The notes below the pieces were generated by a model. It was not told the DNA's origin, did no database searches, and worked only from the letters and a program-made list of their open reading frames with translations. A DNA stretch of 64,000 bases from an uncultured Ignavibacteria bacterium (GTDB lineage Bacteria; Bacteroidota; Ignavibacteria; SZUA-365). The stretch lies in the NCBI GenBank assembly GCA_913061095.1, contig CAJXVM010000001.1:310001-374000 (forward strand), written 5' to 3'. Position numbers and translations under genes: made by a program. Shown piece by piece: positions 8,299-17,792 of the stretch (position 1 is the first letter of the stretch; the number at the start of each line of letters is the position of its first letter).

Positions 8299-9024
8299 AT
8301 GATCACACCCCAAAAATCCGCCTTCATGACTCGGCTGATCGGTGTGTATTTCAGGAAAAAGATCCGCCGCGCCTTCGCCGCCGTGCATCTCAAGGGAACG
8401 GAGCATGTCAGGCAGGCGCGTGAGAATGTTCCCCTCGTGCTGTATGCGAATCACTCCGCCTGGTGGGACGCGGTCCTGCCGGTCATTCTTTCCAACCAGG
8501 TATTTCATCACGACGCCTACGCCATGATGGAGGAAAAGCAGATGCGCCAGTACGGCTTCTTCCGGCGCATCGGCTGCTTTTCCGTGGTGCGTGAGAATCC
8601 GCGGCTAGCCGTGCAGAGCCTGCAATACGCGGCGGATCTGCTCCGGCAGCGCTCCAGGGTGCTTTGGATTTTCCCGCAGGGAACCCTGACATCGGCGGAG
8701 AAACGTCCGCTGCATTTCTATAACGGAACAGCGCATCTCCTGCGTGAGCTGGGGGACGTCACCGCGGTACCCGTCGCCTTCCGCTATGAATTCGTTGAGA
8801 AGGAGCGTCCGGAGGTGTTCATCACGTTCGGCAAACCGTGGCAGATCCGCAGCGATGAACGCGTCGAGATCGAGATGACGACCGACATTCTCCAGCAGCT
8901 TCTGGAGTACGAGATGGATGTTCAGCGGGAAGATGTGATGGAACGCGAATTCGATGCCTACGAAACAATCCTCACGGGGAAACTCTCGGTTAACGAGCGC
9001 TGGGACGCGGTTCGGCGCCGCTGA
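8299..9024 (+). CDS. PlsC-type lysophospholipid/1-acylglycerol-3-phosphate acyltransferase
   Basis: This is a membrane-associated glycerolipid acyltransferase of 241 residues. It carries the catalytic H-X4-D motif as NHSAWWD (His52, Asp57) and a motif III variant FPQGTLT in place of the common FPEGTRS. Family members acylate lysophosphatidate, but distant members acylate other lipids, so the exact substrate is uncertain. The last 35 bases overlap the 3' end of the convergent hpnE gene. Its proximity to squalene genes may mean nothing more than packing. Confidence 0.85.
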   Translation: MITPQKSAFMTRLIGVYFRKKIRRAFAAVHLKGTEHVRQARENVPLVLYANHSAWWDAVLPVILSNQVFHHDAYAMMEEKQMRQYGFFRRIGCFSVVRENPRLAVQSLQYAADLLRQRSRVLWIFPQGTLTSAEKRPLHFYNGTAHLLRELGDVTAVPVAFRYEFVEKERPEVFITFGKPWQIRSDERVEIEMTTDILQQLLEYEMDVQREDVMEREFDAYETILTGKLSVNERWDAVRRR

Positions 9025-10354
9025 CAAGATCAACGACAGCCACATCCGCGGCGGTGTATCCGCTGCGCACGGCCCCCTCGATCGTCGCAGGCAGACCGGT
9101 TCCCGTCCAGTCGCCGGCCAGATAGAATCCGGGCGTCCCGCTGCGTGCCTCCGGCCGTAGTCGTTCCATCCCGGGCAGCGGCAGAAACGTCGCCCGTTTT
9201 TCCCGCACCGCCAGCACACGAAGAATATCGTCTTCCATCAGATCCGGTCTGAGCAGACGCAGTTCGCGAAGAAGCAGCGCGCGCAGCTCCTCTTCGTCCA
9301 TGCTCACGACACTCTCTGCCGCCGCGGATATCGTGCAGGAGTAATGTCTGCTGCCATCACTGTCCTCCTCCCTGTCGAACACCCATTGCAGAGTGGTATC
9401 AAGCAGACCCGTCATTGGTCCCGCATCAAGCTCCCGGCGCAGCCATGCGTGCACTGACACGATGGGAGACGGATGAAAGCGATCGAAATCGATCGCCGGG
9501 AGAACGGATGCTTCAGAGTTCTCCAAAACACGCTGAAGCGCCCACGGCGGCATCGCACTGATCACCGCATCGGCGCCCAGTTCGGTTCCGTCCGCAAGGC
9601 GCACGCCACGAACGGCACCGCCATCGGTCAAGAACGTCTGCACGGTGCATCGCAGACGGATATCACATCCGCGCTGTTGCAGCAGTTCACGCGCGCCTTC
9701 GACAAAGATGGAGGAAAGTCCGTCCTGGGGAAGAAGCATGTCGGCTGCTTCCGCATCGCGCAGAAAAATCTCGCGGAGGACGACGGCGAGCAGTTTCGCC
9801 GAGGCCTGCTCGGCTTCAGTGTTCATCGTCGCGAGCACGAGCGGCTGCCAGAAATAACGCATCGCGTCATCGCGCTGACCGAGACCACGCAGCCACGACG
9901 CGGCATCCTTCGCATCCAGCGCGGCAAGGTCCTGATCGCGAAGCGCCCGCAGGCGCAGAGCGGCGCGCAGAATACGCAGGCGTGATGCCGGAGGGAGAAG
10001 TCGGTAGCGGAGGAAAGCCTGCGCCAGTCCGATGGGATGCGGCAGCCGGCCCGCCTGCAGGACGCCCCGGCGTCCGTCGGCGTGCACGAAATCCAGTGCG
10101 AGGCCGCGCCGACGATCGAGCAGGTGCCGGCGGCCGCTGCGCGTGAGATAGTCGAGCGTGTCGCGGTAGCATCCCATCATCACATGCTGACCGTTATCGA
10201 CATCACTGCCGCTGTGGCTGTGTGGGAACGACCACGCACGCCCGCCGAGCCGTGGCGCGGATTCAAGAATCAGAATGTCGAGGGGATGGTCGCTCAGACG
10301 CACGGCAGCCGCGAGTCCCGCAAGACCGCCGCCGGCGATGATCACACGGGTCAT
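8990..10354 (-). CDS. hpnE: Hydroxysqualene dehydroxylase HpnE (FAD-dependent)
   Basis: This flavoenzyme reduces hydroxysqualene to squalene, the last step of the HpnCDE route. The 454-residue protein opens with the dinucleotide-binding GGGLAGLAAAVRLSD (residues 7-21) and continues as a typical squalene-associated FAD desaturase/amine-oxidase fold. The C-terminal FAD signature is GFYLAGDWTGTGLPATIEGAVRSGYTAA. Its ATG overlaps the stop of hpnD (ATGA), so it is the third cistron of the hpnC-hpnD-hpnE operon. Its 3' end overlaps the convergent acyltransferase by 35 bases. Confidence 0.9.
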   Translation of the reverse strand: MTRVIIAGGGLAGLAAAVRLSDHPLDILILESAPRLGGRAWSFPHSHSGSDVDNGQHVMMGCYRDTLDYLTRSGRRHLLDRRRGLALDFVHADGRRGVLQAGRLPHPIGLAQAFLRYRLLPPASRLRILRAALRLRALRDQDLAALDAKDAASWLRGLGQRDDAMRYFWQPLVLATMNTEAEQASAKLLAVVLREIFLRDAEAADMLLPQDGLSSIFVEGARELLQQRGCDIRLRCTVQTFLTDGGAVRGVRLADGTELGADAVISAMPPWALQRVLENSEASVLPAIDFDRFHPSPIVSVHAWLRRELDAGPMTGLLDTTLQWVFDREEDSDGSRHYSCTISAAAESVVSMDEEELRALLLRELRLLRPDLMEDDILRVLAVREKRATFLPLPGMERLRPEARSGTPGFYLAGDWTGTGLPATIEGAVRSGYTAADVAVVDLVSGAEPRPSAR

Positions 10355-11211
10355 GGCAGCGTGGCGTACTGCACGGGGGTGCGGCTGAAGTACTCGGCGA
10401 CCGCGATGCGGAACTTCGCCAGGTTGGAGATGGAAATGCGCTCGTCAAACAGCGCGTAGCGTTTATGCTCGATCTTCTCGAGAATGCGGTAGTAGATGCG
10501 GTCCATGATGCGCGCGGCAAAAAACGCCGCGTGATCTTCGTGCGCCAGCGACCGCCGGGCGCGGCCGTAATAGTCGCGTGCACGCTGGGTCTGAAAACGC
10601 ATCATGCGAACAAAATTCTCATTGTACCTGCTGTCGAGCAGTTCCTCGTATGAGTACCCGTAACGGTCGAAATCTTCCCGGGGGATGTAAATCCTCCCGA
10701 TCTGCGCGTCGGACTTCACGTCGCGGACGATATTCGTCAGCTGCAGGGCAATACCGAGATCAACGGCGTACTGACGCGTCTTTTCATTCGTGTACCCGAA
10801 GATCTCACTGCACATCAGTCCGACGGTGGACGCGACGCGATAGCAGTATTCATAGAGTTCGTCAAACGTCTCGTAGCGGCTCTTCTCCAGATCCATCTGC
10901 ATCCCGCGAATGAGATCAAAGAAATGCACCGCTGGGATGTGGAACCGGTCGGCAATGCTGTGCAGCTGATTCAGCAGCGGATGAATGCTCTCCCCGCGAA
11001 GCCCGCGTTCGAGTTCCTCGGTCCATCGCTGCAGCCGAGTGGATTTGCTTTCCCGGTCGCCGTCCTCGTCAACGATGTCGTCGGTACAGCGGCAGAACGC
11101 ATAGACAGTGTGTATCGCATCACGCTTGTGCTCGGGCAGCATGGCGAAGGACATCATGAAGTTGGTCTTGCTTTTCCGCGTGATCTCAGCGGCGGAGTCA
11201 TTCTCATGCAT
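10351..11211 (-). CDS. hpnD: Presqualene diphosphate synthase HpnD
   Basis: HpnD condenses two farnesyl diphosphates to presqualene diphosphate. The 286-residue all-helical protein has the first aspartate-rich motif in AFCRCTDDIVDED (around residues 34-46) and the second as NIVRDVKSD. A conserved CYRVASTVGLMCSEIFGY segment lies between them. It overlaps hpnC by 8 bases upstream and hpnE by 4 bases downstream. A phytoene synthase assignment was considered. The hpnC and hpnE neighbours make the squalene route much more likely. Confidence 0.9.
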   Translation of the reverse strand: MHENDSAAEITRKSKTNFMMSFAMLPEHKRDAIHTVYAFCRCTDDIVDEDGDRESKSTRLQRWTEELERGLRGESIHPLLNQLHSIADRFHIPAVHFFDLIRGMQMDLEKSRYETFDELYEYCYRVASTVGLMCSEIFGYTNEKTRQYAVDLGIALQLTNIVRDVKSDAQIGRIYIPREDFDRYGYSYEELLDSRYNENFVRMMRFQTQRARDYYGRARRSLAHEDHAAFFAARIMDRIYYRILEKIEHKRYALFDERISISNLAKFRIAVAEYFSRTPVQYATLP

Positions 11212-12061
11212 GAGGACGGCCTTTCAGCAACGCAGAAGAAAAAACGGCAAACTTGTCATTCCATGTCAAAGATGGACGAATACAAACTGTATTATAGCCC
11301 TGTTTTTCAATTATCGCAAGAATGCGTTTGCCGCCCCGCCAGATGGCGGACAGCTCGAGACGCAGTCGAAGGGGCACGAGTGGAAACAGTGGAAGACTGC
11401 GTACAAAGAATTCCTGTGTGCGCTGCACCTGAAACGCAAGGACCGTACGAAGGCGGTGGGAGTTCTCCCCGCCGAGCACTTCCTCGACGGTGCAGCCGTG
11501 GCGCGCGAGATCCTCTTCCGGGATATAGACGCGTGGCTTCAGGCGATCCACCGAGACATCCTGCCAGAAATTCACAAGCTGCAGCCCTGTGCACAGCGCG
11601 TCGGAGGGCGGCGCGGTACGATCGTCGAGGAATCCGTGCAGAGCCAGCACGATACGACCAACCGGATTCGCCGAACGCCGGCAGTAATCGAGCAGCTGAT
11701 CGAAGGTTTCATAGGAATGCACCCGCGTATCCTGGACGAATGCATCGAGCAGGTCATCGAACAGCTGCATGGGGATGTCGAAGCGCCGGATGGTGTCACC
11801 GAGCGCGAGGAACACTGGATGATCACTCTCCCCCGCTGCGCAGGCGTGCAGGCGTTGGCGCCATGCCTCGAGACCCGCACGGCGCTCCTCCCCAGACAGC
11901 TCTCCCTCGTCGGCCATATCATCGGCGTGACGGGCAAATGCGTATACCGCCGCGACGTGCGGACGCAGCCTTGCCGGCATCAGGCGAGACGCAACCGGGA
12001 AATTCTCATAATGCTCCCGTGCCAGAGCCATGCAGTCAGCGTATGCCTCGGATACAGTCAT
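11204..12061 (-). CDS. hpnC: Hydroxysqualene synthase HpnC
   Basis: HpnC converts presqualene diphosphate to hydroxysqualene. It is a 285-residue trans-prenyltransferase-fold protein with motifs AFARHADDMADEG (about residues 42-54) and NFWQDVSVD (near 170). The opening AREHYENFPVASRLMP is characteristic of HpnC rather than HpnD. It heads the squalene operon. A GGAGG is present but 18 bases before the ATG, so the ribosome site is unclear. No squalene-hopene cyclase lies in the window, so the fate of squalene (hopanoid, sterol or carotenoid) is not shown here. Confidence 0.9.
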   Translation of the reverse strand: MTVSEAYADCMALAREHYENFPVASRLMPARLRPHVAAVYAFARHADDMADEGELSGEERRAGLEAWRQRLHACAAGESDHPVFLALGDTIRRFDIPMQLFDDLLDAFVQDTRVHSYETFDQLLDYCRRSANPVGRIVLALHGFLDDRTAPPSDALCTGLQLVNFWQDVSVDRLKPRVYIPEEDLARHGCTVEEVLGGENSHRLRTVLAFQVQRTQEFFVRSLPLFPLVPLRLRLELSAIWRGGKRILAIIEKQGYNTVCIRPSLTWNDKFAVFSSALLKGRPHA

Positions 12062-12212
12062 ACGCTAAAATGGGAATCCTCCCGGAGATATGGAAAATTG
12101 ATACTATGGAAAAATGGATAGATAGCACGATGCAAAGATCCTGCTCTCCCTGGAATCTTGCCATCCTGTCATCATTCCATCGTTATCAGATGAGTCAACA
12201 TCCCAGATAAAA

Positions 12213-13148
12213 TCACTGCGTGTCGGGATTCTCAAACAAGACCGTCGAGAGATACCGCTCACCCGTATCCGGCAGCACGGTGACGACGTTCCGGCCGGGA
12301 TCGAGGCGCTTCGCGTATTCGACGGCACAGTGCGCAGCCGCACCGCAGGAGATGCCGACAAACATGCCTTCCCGGCTGGCGAGCAAGCGCCCCATCGCGA
12401 CAGCCTGCTCATTGGTGACGGTCATGACTTCATCGATGACACCGCGGTCGAGGATATCGGGGACGAATCCCGCACCGATGCCCTGAATTTTGTGCGGACC
12501 CGGTTCGCCACCGCTGAGAACGGACGAATCCGCGGGTTCCACCGCGATGATGTCTACCGCGTCGCCGAAACGCTCGCGCAGCAGGCGTCCCACGCCAGTG
12601 ATGGTACCGCCGGTTCCGACGCCGGCCACGAATGCGTCGATGCTGAGTCCCTCCATGTCGGCAAGGATCTCGGGACCGGTAGTCTCGTAGTGCGACTGTA
12701 CGTTGGCCGCGTTGCGAAACTGCTGGGGAATGAACGCGGTCTTTTCCGCGCCGGCGAGTTCTTCCGCGCGCGCGATGGCACCCTTCATTCCTTCCGCACC
12801 GTCGGTCAGCACGAGTTCCGCTCCAAGATGCGTGAGAATCTTCCGCCGCTCGATGCTCATGGTCTCCGGCATGGTGAGCACGAGACGATATCCCTTGACG
12901 GCACAGACCATGGCGAGTCCGATACCGGTGTTCCCGGAGGTTGGCTCTATGATGGTGGTGTCTGGACCGACGAGCCCGGCCTTCTCCGCCGCTTCGATCA
13001 TGTACAGCGCGGGACGTTCCTTGACACAGCCAAGGGGATTGAAAGCCTCCATTTTCGCCCAGACCGTCGCCCCGCCCTCGGGGGAAAGTTTCGAAAGCCG
13101 CAGCAGGGGCGTGCGGCCGATACTGTCATTGATAGTGTTGAATCGCAT
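12213..13148 (-). CDS. cysK: Cysteine synthase (O-acetylserine sulfhydrylase)
   Basis: This PLP enzyme makes cysteine from O-acetylserine and sulfide. The 311-residue protein has the PLP lysine in NPLGCVKERPALYM (Lys43), the substrate loop EPTSGNTGIGLA and the phosphate-binding GVGTGGTITGVGR. The context supports OAS sulfhydrylase over cystathionine beta-synthase because cysE lies directly upstream with a 25-base gap. An AAAGGA ribosome site precedes the ATG. Confidence 0.95.
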   Translation of the reverse strand: MRFNTINDSIGRTPLLRLSKLSPEGGATVWAKMEAFNPLGCVKERPALYMIEAAEKAGLVGPDTTIIEPTSGNTGIGLAMVCAVKGYRLVLTMPETMSIERRKILTHLGAELVLTDGAEGMKGAIARAEELAGAEKTAFIPQQFRNAANVQSHYETTGPEILADMEGLSIDAFVAGVGTGGTITGVGRLLRERFGDAVDIIAVEPADSSVLSGGEPGPHKIQGIGAGFVPDILDRGVIDEVMTVTNEQAVAMGRLLASREGMFVGISCGAAAHCAVEYAKRLDPGRNVVTVLPDTGERYLSTVLFENPDTQ

Positions 13149-13173
13149 GACTGTTCCTTTCTTCCTCTTCTCT

Positions 13174-14106
13174 TCAGATAACGTATGACCACATGTTGCC
13201 CTGTTCCTCAGGCGGGATGACTTTTATTCGCGGCTCGCTGGTGACGAGCGCATGCGGCTGCACGGACTTGACAAGCCAGACGTTGCCGCCGATGACCGCG
13301 TCATGGCCGATGACGGTGTCACCACCGAGAATCGTCGCTCCGGCGTAAATGGTCACGCGGTCCTCGATGGTGGGATGCCGTTTTTTCTCCGCGAGTTCCT
13401 TGCGCACGCTCAGCGCTCCAAGCGAGACGCCCTGATAGATTTTCACATGCTCACCGATGACCGTCGTTTCCCCAATCACGACGCCAGTGCCGTGATCGAT
13501 ATGAAAGTACCGGCCGATCTGCGCGCCGGGATGGATATCGATGCCCGTCCGGCTGTGAATGTACTCGCTCATCATGCGCGCGATCAGGCGCACCCCGTGC
13601 GTCCAGAGAAAATGCGCCACACGATGCACGGCAATCGCACGGAGTCCGGGATAGCTGAGAATGATCTCCTCCTGCGAACGCGCGGCGGGATCGCCTTCAA
13701 GCAATGCGTCGACATCCGTCGAGAGGATGTCCCGCAGTGACGGAAGTGATCGGAAGAAGTGGTCCACGATGGCGCAGGCTTCCTCGCGCACCACCGAATC
13801 GGCGCGTCCGTTCGCTTCCTCACGGCGGTCGAAGCGGAGGTTGCGCTGCACTTCGACGACGAGGTTTTCGTACACCTGCACGAGACGCGACCCGGTGAGA
13901 TATCGGAGATTCGAGGCGCTCAGCAACTCATCACGGAAAAACCCCGGGAACAGCAGCGCCTCGATGTCGCGCACGATGTCGATGATGGCGTCGCGGGACG
14001 GAAGCGTGTGACCGCGCAGATGATTGATGCCCCCCTCCGTCTCGTACGAGCGGAGCAGAGACTCAGTCAGTTCCTGCATATCGGCGATGCTGTGATCATC
14101 CTTCAT
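13174..14106 (-). CDS. cysE: Serine O-acetyltransferase
   Basis: This enzyme acetylates serine with acetyl-CoA, supplying the O-acetylserine used by the adjacent cysteine synthase. The 310-residue protein has a long helical N-terminal domain and a C-terminal left-handed beta-helix of hexapeptide repeats ([49 protein letters not shown]). The catalytic histidine is in HIDHGTG. The length and N-terminal domain resemble the longer serine acetyltransferases of the SAT/EpsC type rather than E. coli CysE (273 residues). A GGAGG ribosome site stands 7 bases before the ATG. Confidence 0.93.
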   Translation of the reverse strand: MKDDHSIADMQELTESLLRSYETEGGINHLRGHTLPSRDAIIDIVRDIEALLFPGFFRDELLSASNLRYLTGSRLVQVYENLVVEVQRNLRFDRREEANGRADSVVREEACAIVDHFFRSLPSLRDILSTDVDALLEGDPAARSQEEIILSYPGLRAIAVHRVAHFLWTHGVRLIARMMSEYIHSRTGIDIHPGAQIGRYFHIDHGTGVVIGETTVIGEHVKIYQGVSLGALSVRKELAEKKRHPTIEDRVTIYAGATILGGDTVIGHDAVIGGNVWLVKSVQPHALVTSEPRIKVIPPEEQGNMWSYVI

Positions 14107-14320
14107 TGTCAGACCTCCTTTCCCAGCACAACGCGCAGCCGGGATTCAGAATTCCACGGGAAGCGGGGAAAAGAATTTCCCCACCAATAATGGCTGCGCA
14201 GCAAAAGCAGCGCTCCCCGTTCCGACCGCTGCCACGACGCTTCCGGCCCGCCGCTTCCGCCGCGCGGATAATACCAGTATATTCACGTTTCCATGCCGTA
14301 TCACCATTGATATCCCGTTC

Positions 14321-15112
14321 ATGCATACCCGTCTTACGCGGAACCTCCTGATAGCAATGTTCATGACCGTCACCGTCATGCATGCCGCCCTTGCCCAGGT
14401 CAATACCGAGAAACTCCGGCGTGCCGACAGCACGACCGGCGTCTTATTCAACACGTCACTGAGTTTCGGCATCGTGCGCGGCAACTCGGAATACGTCAGC
14501 GCGCGCGGCGCAGCCCGGCTCGACTACGCCCGCGGCGGCAACGACAACTTTGCGGTCGTCGATTATGAGTTCAAGGAATCGCAGAGGGGAAAAATCGCCA
14601 ACAGGGGATTCCTGCATCTGCGCAGCATCTGGCAGCTGTCATCGTCGCTGTTCGTGGAAGGATTCACGCAGGCGGAATTCAATGAATTCATTTCACTGAA
14701 AAACCGCGACCTGCTCGGCGGAGGGATGCGTCTGCACCTCTTCGACACCGAGGATGACAGGGGACGCGGTATCCTCGATCTCTTCCTGGGTGTCGGAGTG
14801 ATGTTCGAACATGAGCTCTACGCCACTTCTCCCTCGGAAACGCAGTTCAACCGCATTCGTTCGACGAATTACCTCACGATGAACTGGATGCCGGATGATG
14901 ACGTGACGTTCTCCCTCGTCGGATATGTTCAGCCCCTGATCGACAATCCGGAAGATGTACGCCTGACCAGTGAATCATCCCTGGAATTCGCTCTCTCGGA
15001 GGCATTTCATTTTCACGTCAGCGCATCACTGCGCTATCACAGCCGTCCCGTTCTGAGCGTCAAACGCTACGACTTCGAGCTGCGCAACGGCATCCGGCTC
15101 GCCCTGCCCTGA
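14321..15112 (+). CDS. DUF481 outer-membrane beta-barrel protein
   Basis: This is a 263-residue secreted barrel with a signal peptide ending ...HAALAQ. It has repeated amphipathic strands typical of the DUF481/YdiY family (SLSFGIVRGNSEYVSARGAARLDY, FLHLRSIWQLSSSLFVEGFTQAEFNEF, LLGGGMRLHLF). The C-terminus is strand-like (YDFELRNGIRLALP). Family members are described as salt- or acid-induced in some proteobacteria, but no regulation is visible here. It is divergent from cysE across a 214-base region. Confidence 0.8.
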   Translation: MHTRLTRNLLIAMFMTVTVMHAALAQVNTEKLRRADSTTGVLFNTSLSFGIVRGNSEYVSARGAARLDYARGGNDNFAVVDYEFKESQRGKIANRGFLHLRSIWQLSSSLFVEGFTQAEFNEFISLKNRDLLGGGMRLHLFDTEDDRGRGILDLFLGVGVMFEHELYATSPSETQFNRIRSTNYLTMNWMPDDDVTFSLVGYVQPLIDNPEDVRLTSESSLEFALSEAFHFHVSASLRYHSRPVLSVKRYDFELRNGIRLALP

Positions 15113-15188
15113 TTTCCCGACGAACGATCACGCGCGGCGGCGTATCCGTGGTTCTCCGCGTGCGGTACCTGACAGAAACGCGCCGGCG

Positions 15189-16370
15189 TCAGATTTCCAC
15201 CCACGGAATCCTGCGCACGGCACCCTCCGCCGGAATGCGCATGTCATGTGCACGCTGCTCCTCCCCGGTGACCTCCACAATGTCGTAGCGCTCGATGCGG
15301 TCGAATGCCGCATTACCCTCCCGGCGGTCACGGCGGTTCCGCATCACCATCCGTCGTCCCTCCGTTCCGCAGACGAAGCAGCGCGCCCTCCCCTTCTCGA
15401 CCAGCAGTTCGCTCACCACGCGCTGCGGATTCCGCAGGGCGATATGATCCCTGAGCGTGCGGCCGTCACGGTTCAGCAGAAGAAAACTGAACTTGAGCGA
15501 TTTCTTGATGTTGCCGACCTCCTCATCGAGTGCCGCCATGAATGCCGGGCGTTCCCAGGCGACATCGTGATGACACCAGTCACCCGCATCCCGCAGAGCG
15601 GGACATCCCCCCTGCCTGAAGCACGGCGCGAATACCGTCCAGTCTTCCTTCACCGCCGCGTCGCGGTATTCCAGCAGCATGCGCGAGGTCTCGCGGAGGG
15701 CCGGCTCGATCAGCAGCAGATCACCCTGCGGGGCCAGATGCCGCGTGAGCCACGCGCGCAGGCGCGACGCGGGACCCGTGGCCAGCTCGTTGAGCACGTT
15801 CATGCCGAGGATGAGATCAAACTGCGCGTCAAGCTCCGGGGGATGCGCGAGATCCGCCGTCTCTGTGCGCAGCGTGACCTTCCGTCCGGTCACATCACGC
15901 AGATGCGCGGCGAGCGCGGTGGCGGTATCGGTGTTCGCGGCCACGGCGTCGAGTGCGAGCATTTCCACCGCGGGCGCTTCGGGCAAGGTTTCGAGAAAGG
16001 CATGGAGTGCCGCGACGCCCGTGCCCGGACCGCAGCCCAGGTCGAGCACGCGCAGCGGAGCGCCGTCGGAACTGCCGTCGCCCGTGTCCATAGCACCCGG
16101 TCCTCCCCCGCGCCGCAGTTCCAGGAGCGGCGGAAGTACCTTGAGCATGTTGGCTGTCGCGTAGTACAGCAGGTATGTCTCACGCAGCACGCGGTCACGC
16201 AGGTAGGGACGCGTCGCATGCCTGCGCGAGGGAGTGTCGTTCAGGTATTCCGAGAGCCGTCGCAGCGCGGCGGCATATCGCGGCGTCACCGCCGCATCAT
16301 CGGGATGCACACCGAGCATGCGCTCGAGTACGACAGGCCACCAGTTCGGCAGAAGCAGGGCAGAGGTCAT
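15189..16370 (-). CDS. Rsm22/METTL17-like SAM-dependent methyltransferase
   Basis: This class I methyltransferase (393 residues) has the SAM motif LDLGCGPGTGVAALHAF and the motif IV-like LGMNVLNELA. Its C-terminal half carries the Rsm22 signature: EPALRETSRMLLEYRD, then a cysteine series (FAPCFRQGGCP, DWCHHD) and KKSLKFSFLLLNR. A later RCFVCGTEGRR supplies more cysteines. Rsm22/METTL17 act on the mitochondrial small ribosomal subunit and METTL17 holds an Fe-S cluster through equivalent cysteines, so a ribosome-linked role and an Fe-S site are plausible here. The start ATG 16370 follows GAGGA. The frame stays open upstream to 16430, but without a ribosome site. Confidence 0.82.
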   Translation of the reverse strand: MTSALLLPNWWPVVLERMLGVHPDDAAVTPRYAAALRRLSEYLNDTPSRRHATRPYLRDRVLRETYLLYYATANMLKVLPPLLELRRGGGPGAMDTGDGSSDGAPLRVLDLGCGPGTGVAALHAFLETLPEAPAVEMLALDAVAANTDTATALAAHLRDVTGRKVTLRTETADLAHPPELDAQFDLILGMNVLNELATGPASRLRAWLTRHLAPQGDLLLIEPALRETSRMLLEYRDAAVKEDWTVFAPCFRQGGCPALRDAGDWCHHDVAWERPAFMAALDEEVGNIKKSLKFSFLLLNRDGRTLRDHIALRNPQRVVSELLVEKGRARCFVCGTEGRRMVMRNRRDRREGNAAFDRIERYDIVEVTGEEQRAHDMRIPAEGAVRRIPWVEI

Positions 16371-16510
16371 CGCATTTCCTCGACGGTCGCAATCGCGTTC
16401 ATGAATACGGCAGATACCGGTGAAATGCAACTTCGCATGGCCGAACCGCCGCGAGTGGACGCAGCATCATGCCGTGCGCGGAGAATCTTTCTCTCGCCGC
16501 CGGTGTTGGG

Positions 16511-17761
16511 ATGGCAGACCGTATCGACGCAAACCGGCACGACATGGATTTCACATCACTGCTGCGCATATACGCATTTCTGCTTCTCGCCGGATGGCTC
16601 GCGACCATTGTCCGCGCCTTACGCGCTCTGCGCAGCATCCATCGGTTTCCGCGTGACACGGATGCAGTCGACGACGGTGGCGGCACCGACATCGGCAGCG
16701 CACCCCTGCTCTCTGTCATCATTCCCTTCCGCAACGAGGCGGCATCCCTCGCCGCCACGGCGGAGCCTTTTCTTGATGCGTCCCTTCCGATCGAGCTCAT
16801 CCTCATTGACGACAACTCCGATGATGGCAGCGGATCAATCGCCGACCGGCTCGCGGAACACCCGCAGGTGATCGTCCTGCGTCCGGGTGAACCACCGCCG
16901 GACTGGCTGGGCAAGCCCTGGGCCTGCCACCATGGCGCCGCTGCCGCACGCGGGCGCTTCCTGCTGTTCATGGATGCGGACGTGGAGGTCTCGCGCAACA
17001 TCCTGCCGCGACTGCTGACATACCTCAGCCGACAGAGTCCCCCGCATCTGGTGCTCTTCCCGTATGTCCGCACCCGAGGCATCCTGGAATCCAGCTACAT
17101 GACACTGTTCGTTTTTCTTTTCCTGTTCCGCTTCGATCCGCATGCGGCGGCACGGAGGGGGAGGCGGGGACACGTCGGTGTCGGTGCGTTCAATCTTGTC
17201 AGGGGGGATGTCTACGCGCGCTTCGGCGGATATGCATCGCTGCGCCTCGCGGTTGCCGACGACGTCATGCTCGGACAGCGTGTCAAAGAGATCGGCGAAC
17301 ACACGGTCACGTTCCGCGCACCGGATGCAGTGCGTGTGCGCTGGCGGGAAGGATTCCGTGACACGCTGCGCGGCACGCGCCGCAGTCTCTTCGCGGGCAC
17401 CGGCTTCTCGCGTTTCTGGCTGCTGATCGCCTTCGGCGGCACGTTCGGAGGTATCATTGCTCCCTTTCTCCTGCTCACGATGGATGACCCGTTTGTCAGA
17501 CTTCCCGCCGCGGTCTCGGCTCTCCTCTGTGTGACAATCCCGGCTCTGCTCCGCGGCAGAAGCCGTCATCGCATGATGGGCGGCCTGCTGTTTCCCCTGC
17601 AGGCGATTGTGTTCCTCGGCGTGTACATCGCCTCCGCGGCGGATACCCTCCTCGGAAAGACGCTGCGCTGGCGTGGCCGATCCTATGACCTGCGCATGCT
17701 CAGGAAATGGCACGCGGCACGTTCCCCCGCCGGTCCCTCCGGCGGGACTCCTGCCGACTGA
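16511..17761 (+). CDS. Membrane glycosyltransferase, family 2
   Basis: This is a GT-A glycosyltransferase with an N-terminal helix (LLRIYAFLLLAGWLATIV), a catalytic domain (LLSVIIPFRNEAASLAAT, IDDNSDDGS, FMDADVEVS) and two to three C-terminal membrane helices after about residue 300. This topology resembles hopene- or carotenoid-linked and CrtQ-type transferases, which suits a genome that makes squalene, but the acceptor cannot be read from sequence. The start is uncertain: ATGs at 16469, 16511 and 16544 are all in frame and none has a strong ribosome site. ATG 16544 would start right before the first helix. Confidence 0.82.
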   Translation: MADRIDANRHDMDFTSLLRIYAFLLLAGWLATIVRALRALRSIHRFPRDTDAVDDGGGTDIGSAPLLSVIIPFRNEAASLAATAEPFLDASLPIELILIDDNSDDGSGSIADRLAEHPQVIVLRPGEPPPDWLGKPWACHHGAAAARGRFLLFMDADVEVSRNILPRLLTYLSRQSPPHLVLFPYVRTRGILESSYMTLFVFLFLFRFDPHAAARRGRRGHVGVGAFNLVRGDVYARFGGYASLRLAVADDVMLGQRVKEIGEHTVTFRAPDAVRVRWREGFRDTLRGTRRSLFAGTGFSRFWLLIAFGGTFGGIIAPFLLLTMDDPFVRLPAAVSALLCVTIPALLRGRSRHRMMGGLLFPLQAIVFLGVYIASAADTLLGKTLRWRGRSYDLRMLRKWHAARSPAGPSGGTPAD

Positions 17762-17792
17762 AATCCCGTCCTCCGAATGTTCATCCCCGGTC

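Noticed and set aside
10351-12061. Phytoene synthase pair for carotenoids
   Set aside because: The two trans-prenyltransferase-like genes plus the FAD gene in this order are the HpnCDE squalene set; motifs fit HpnC and HpnD better.
17726-17746. 8-bp hairpin at the end of the membrane glycosyltransferase gene
   Set aside because: It lies inside the coding sequence before the stop and has no T-run; it reflects Pro/Gly codons.
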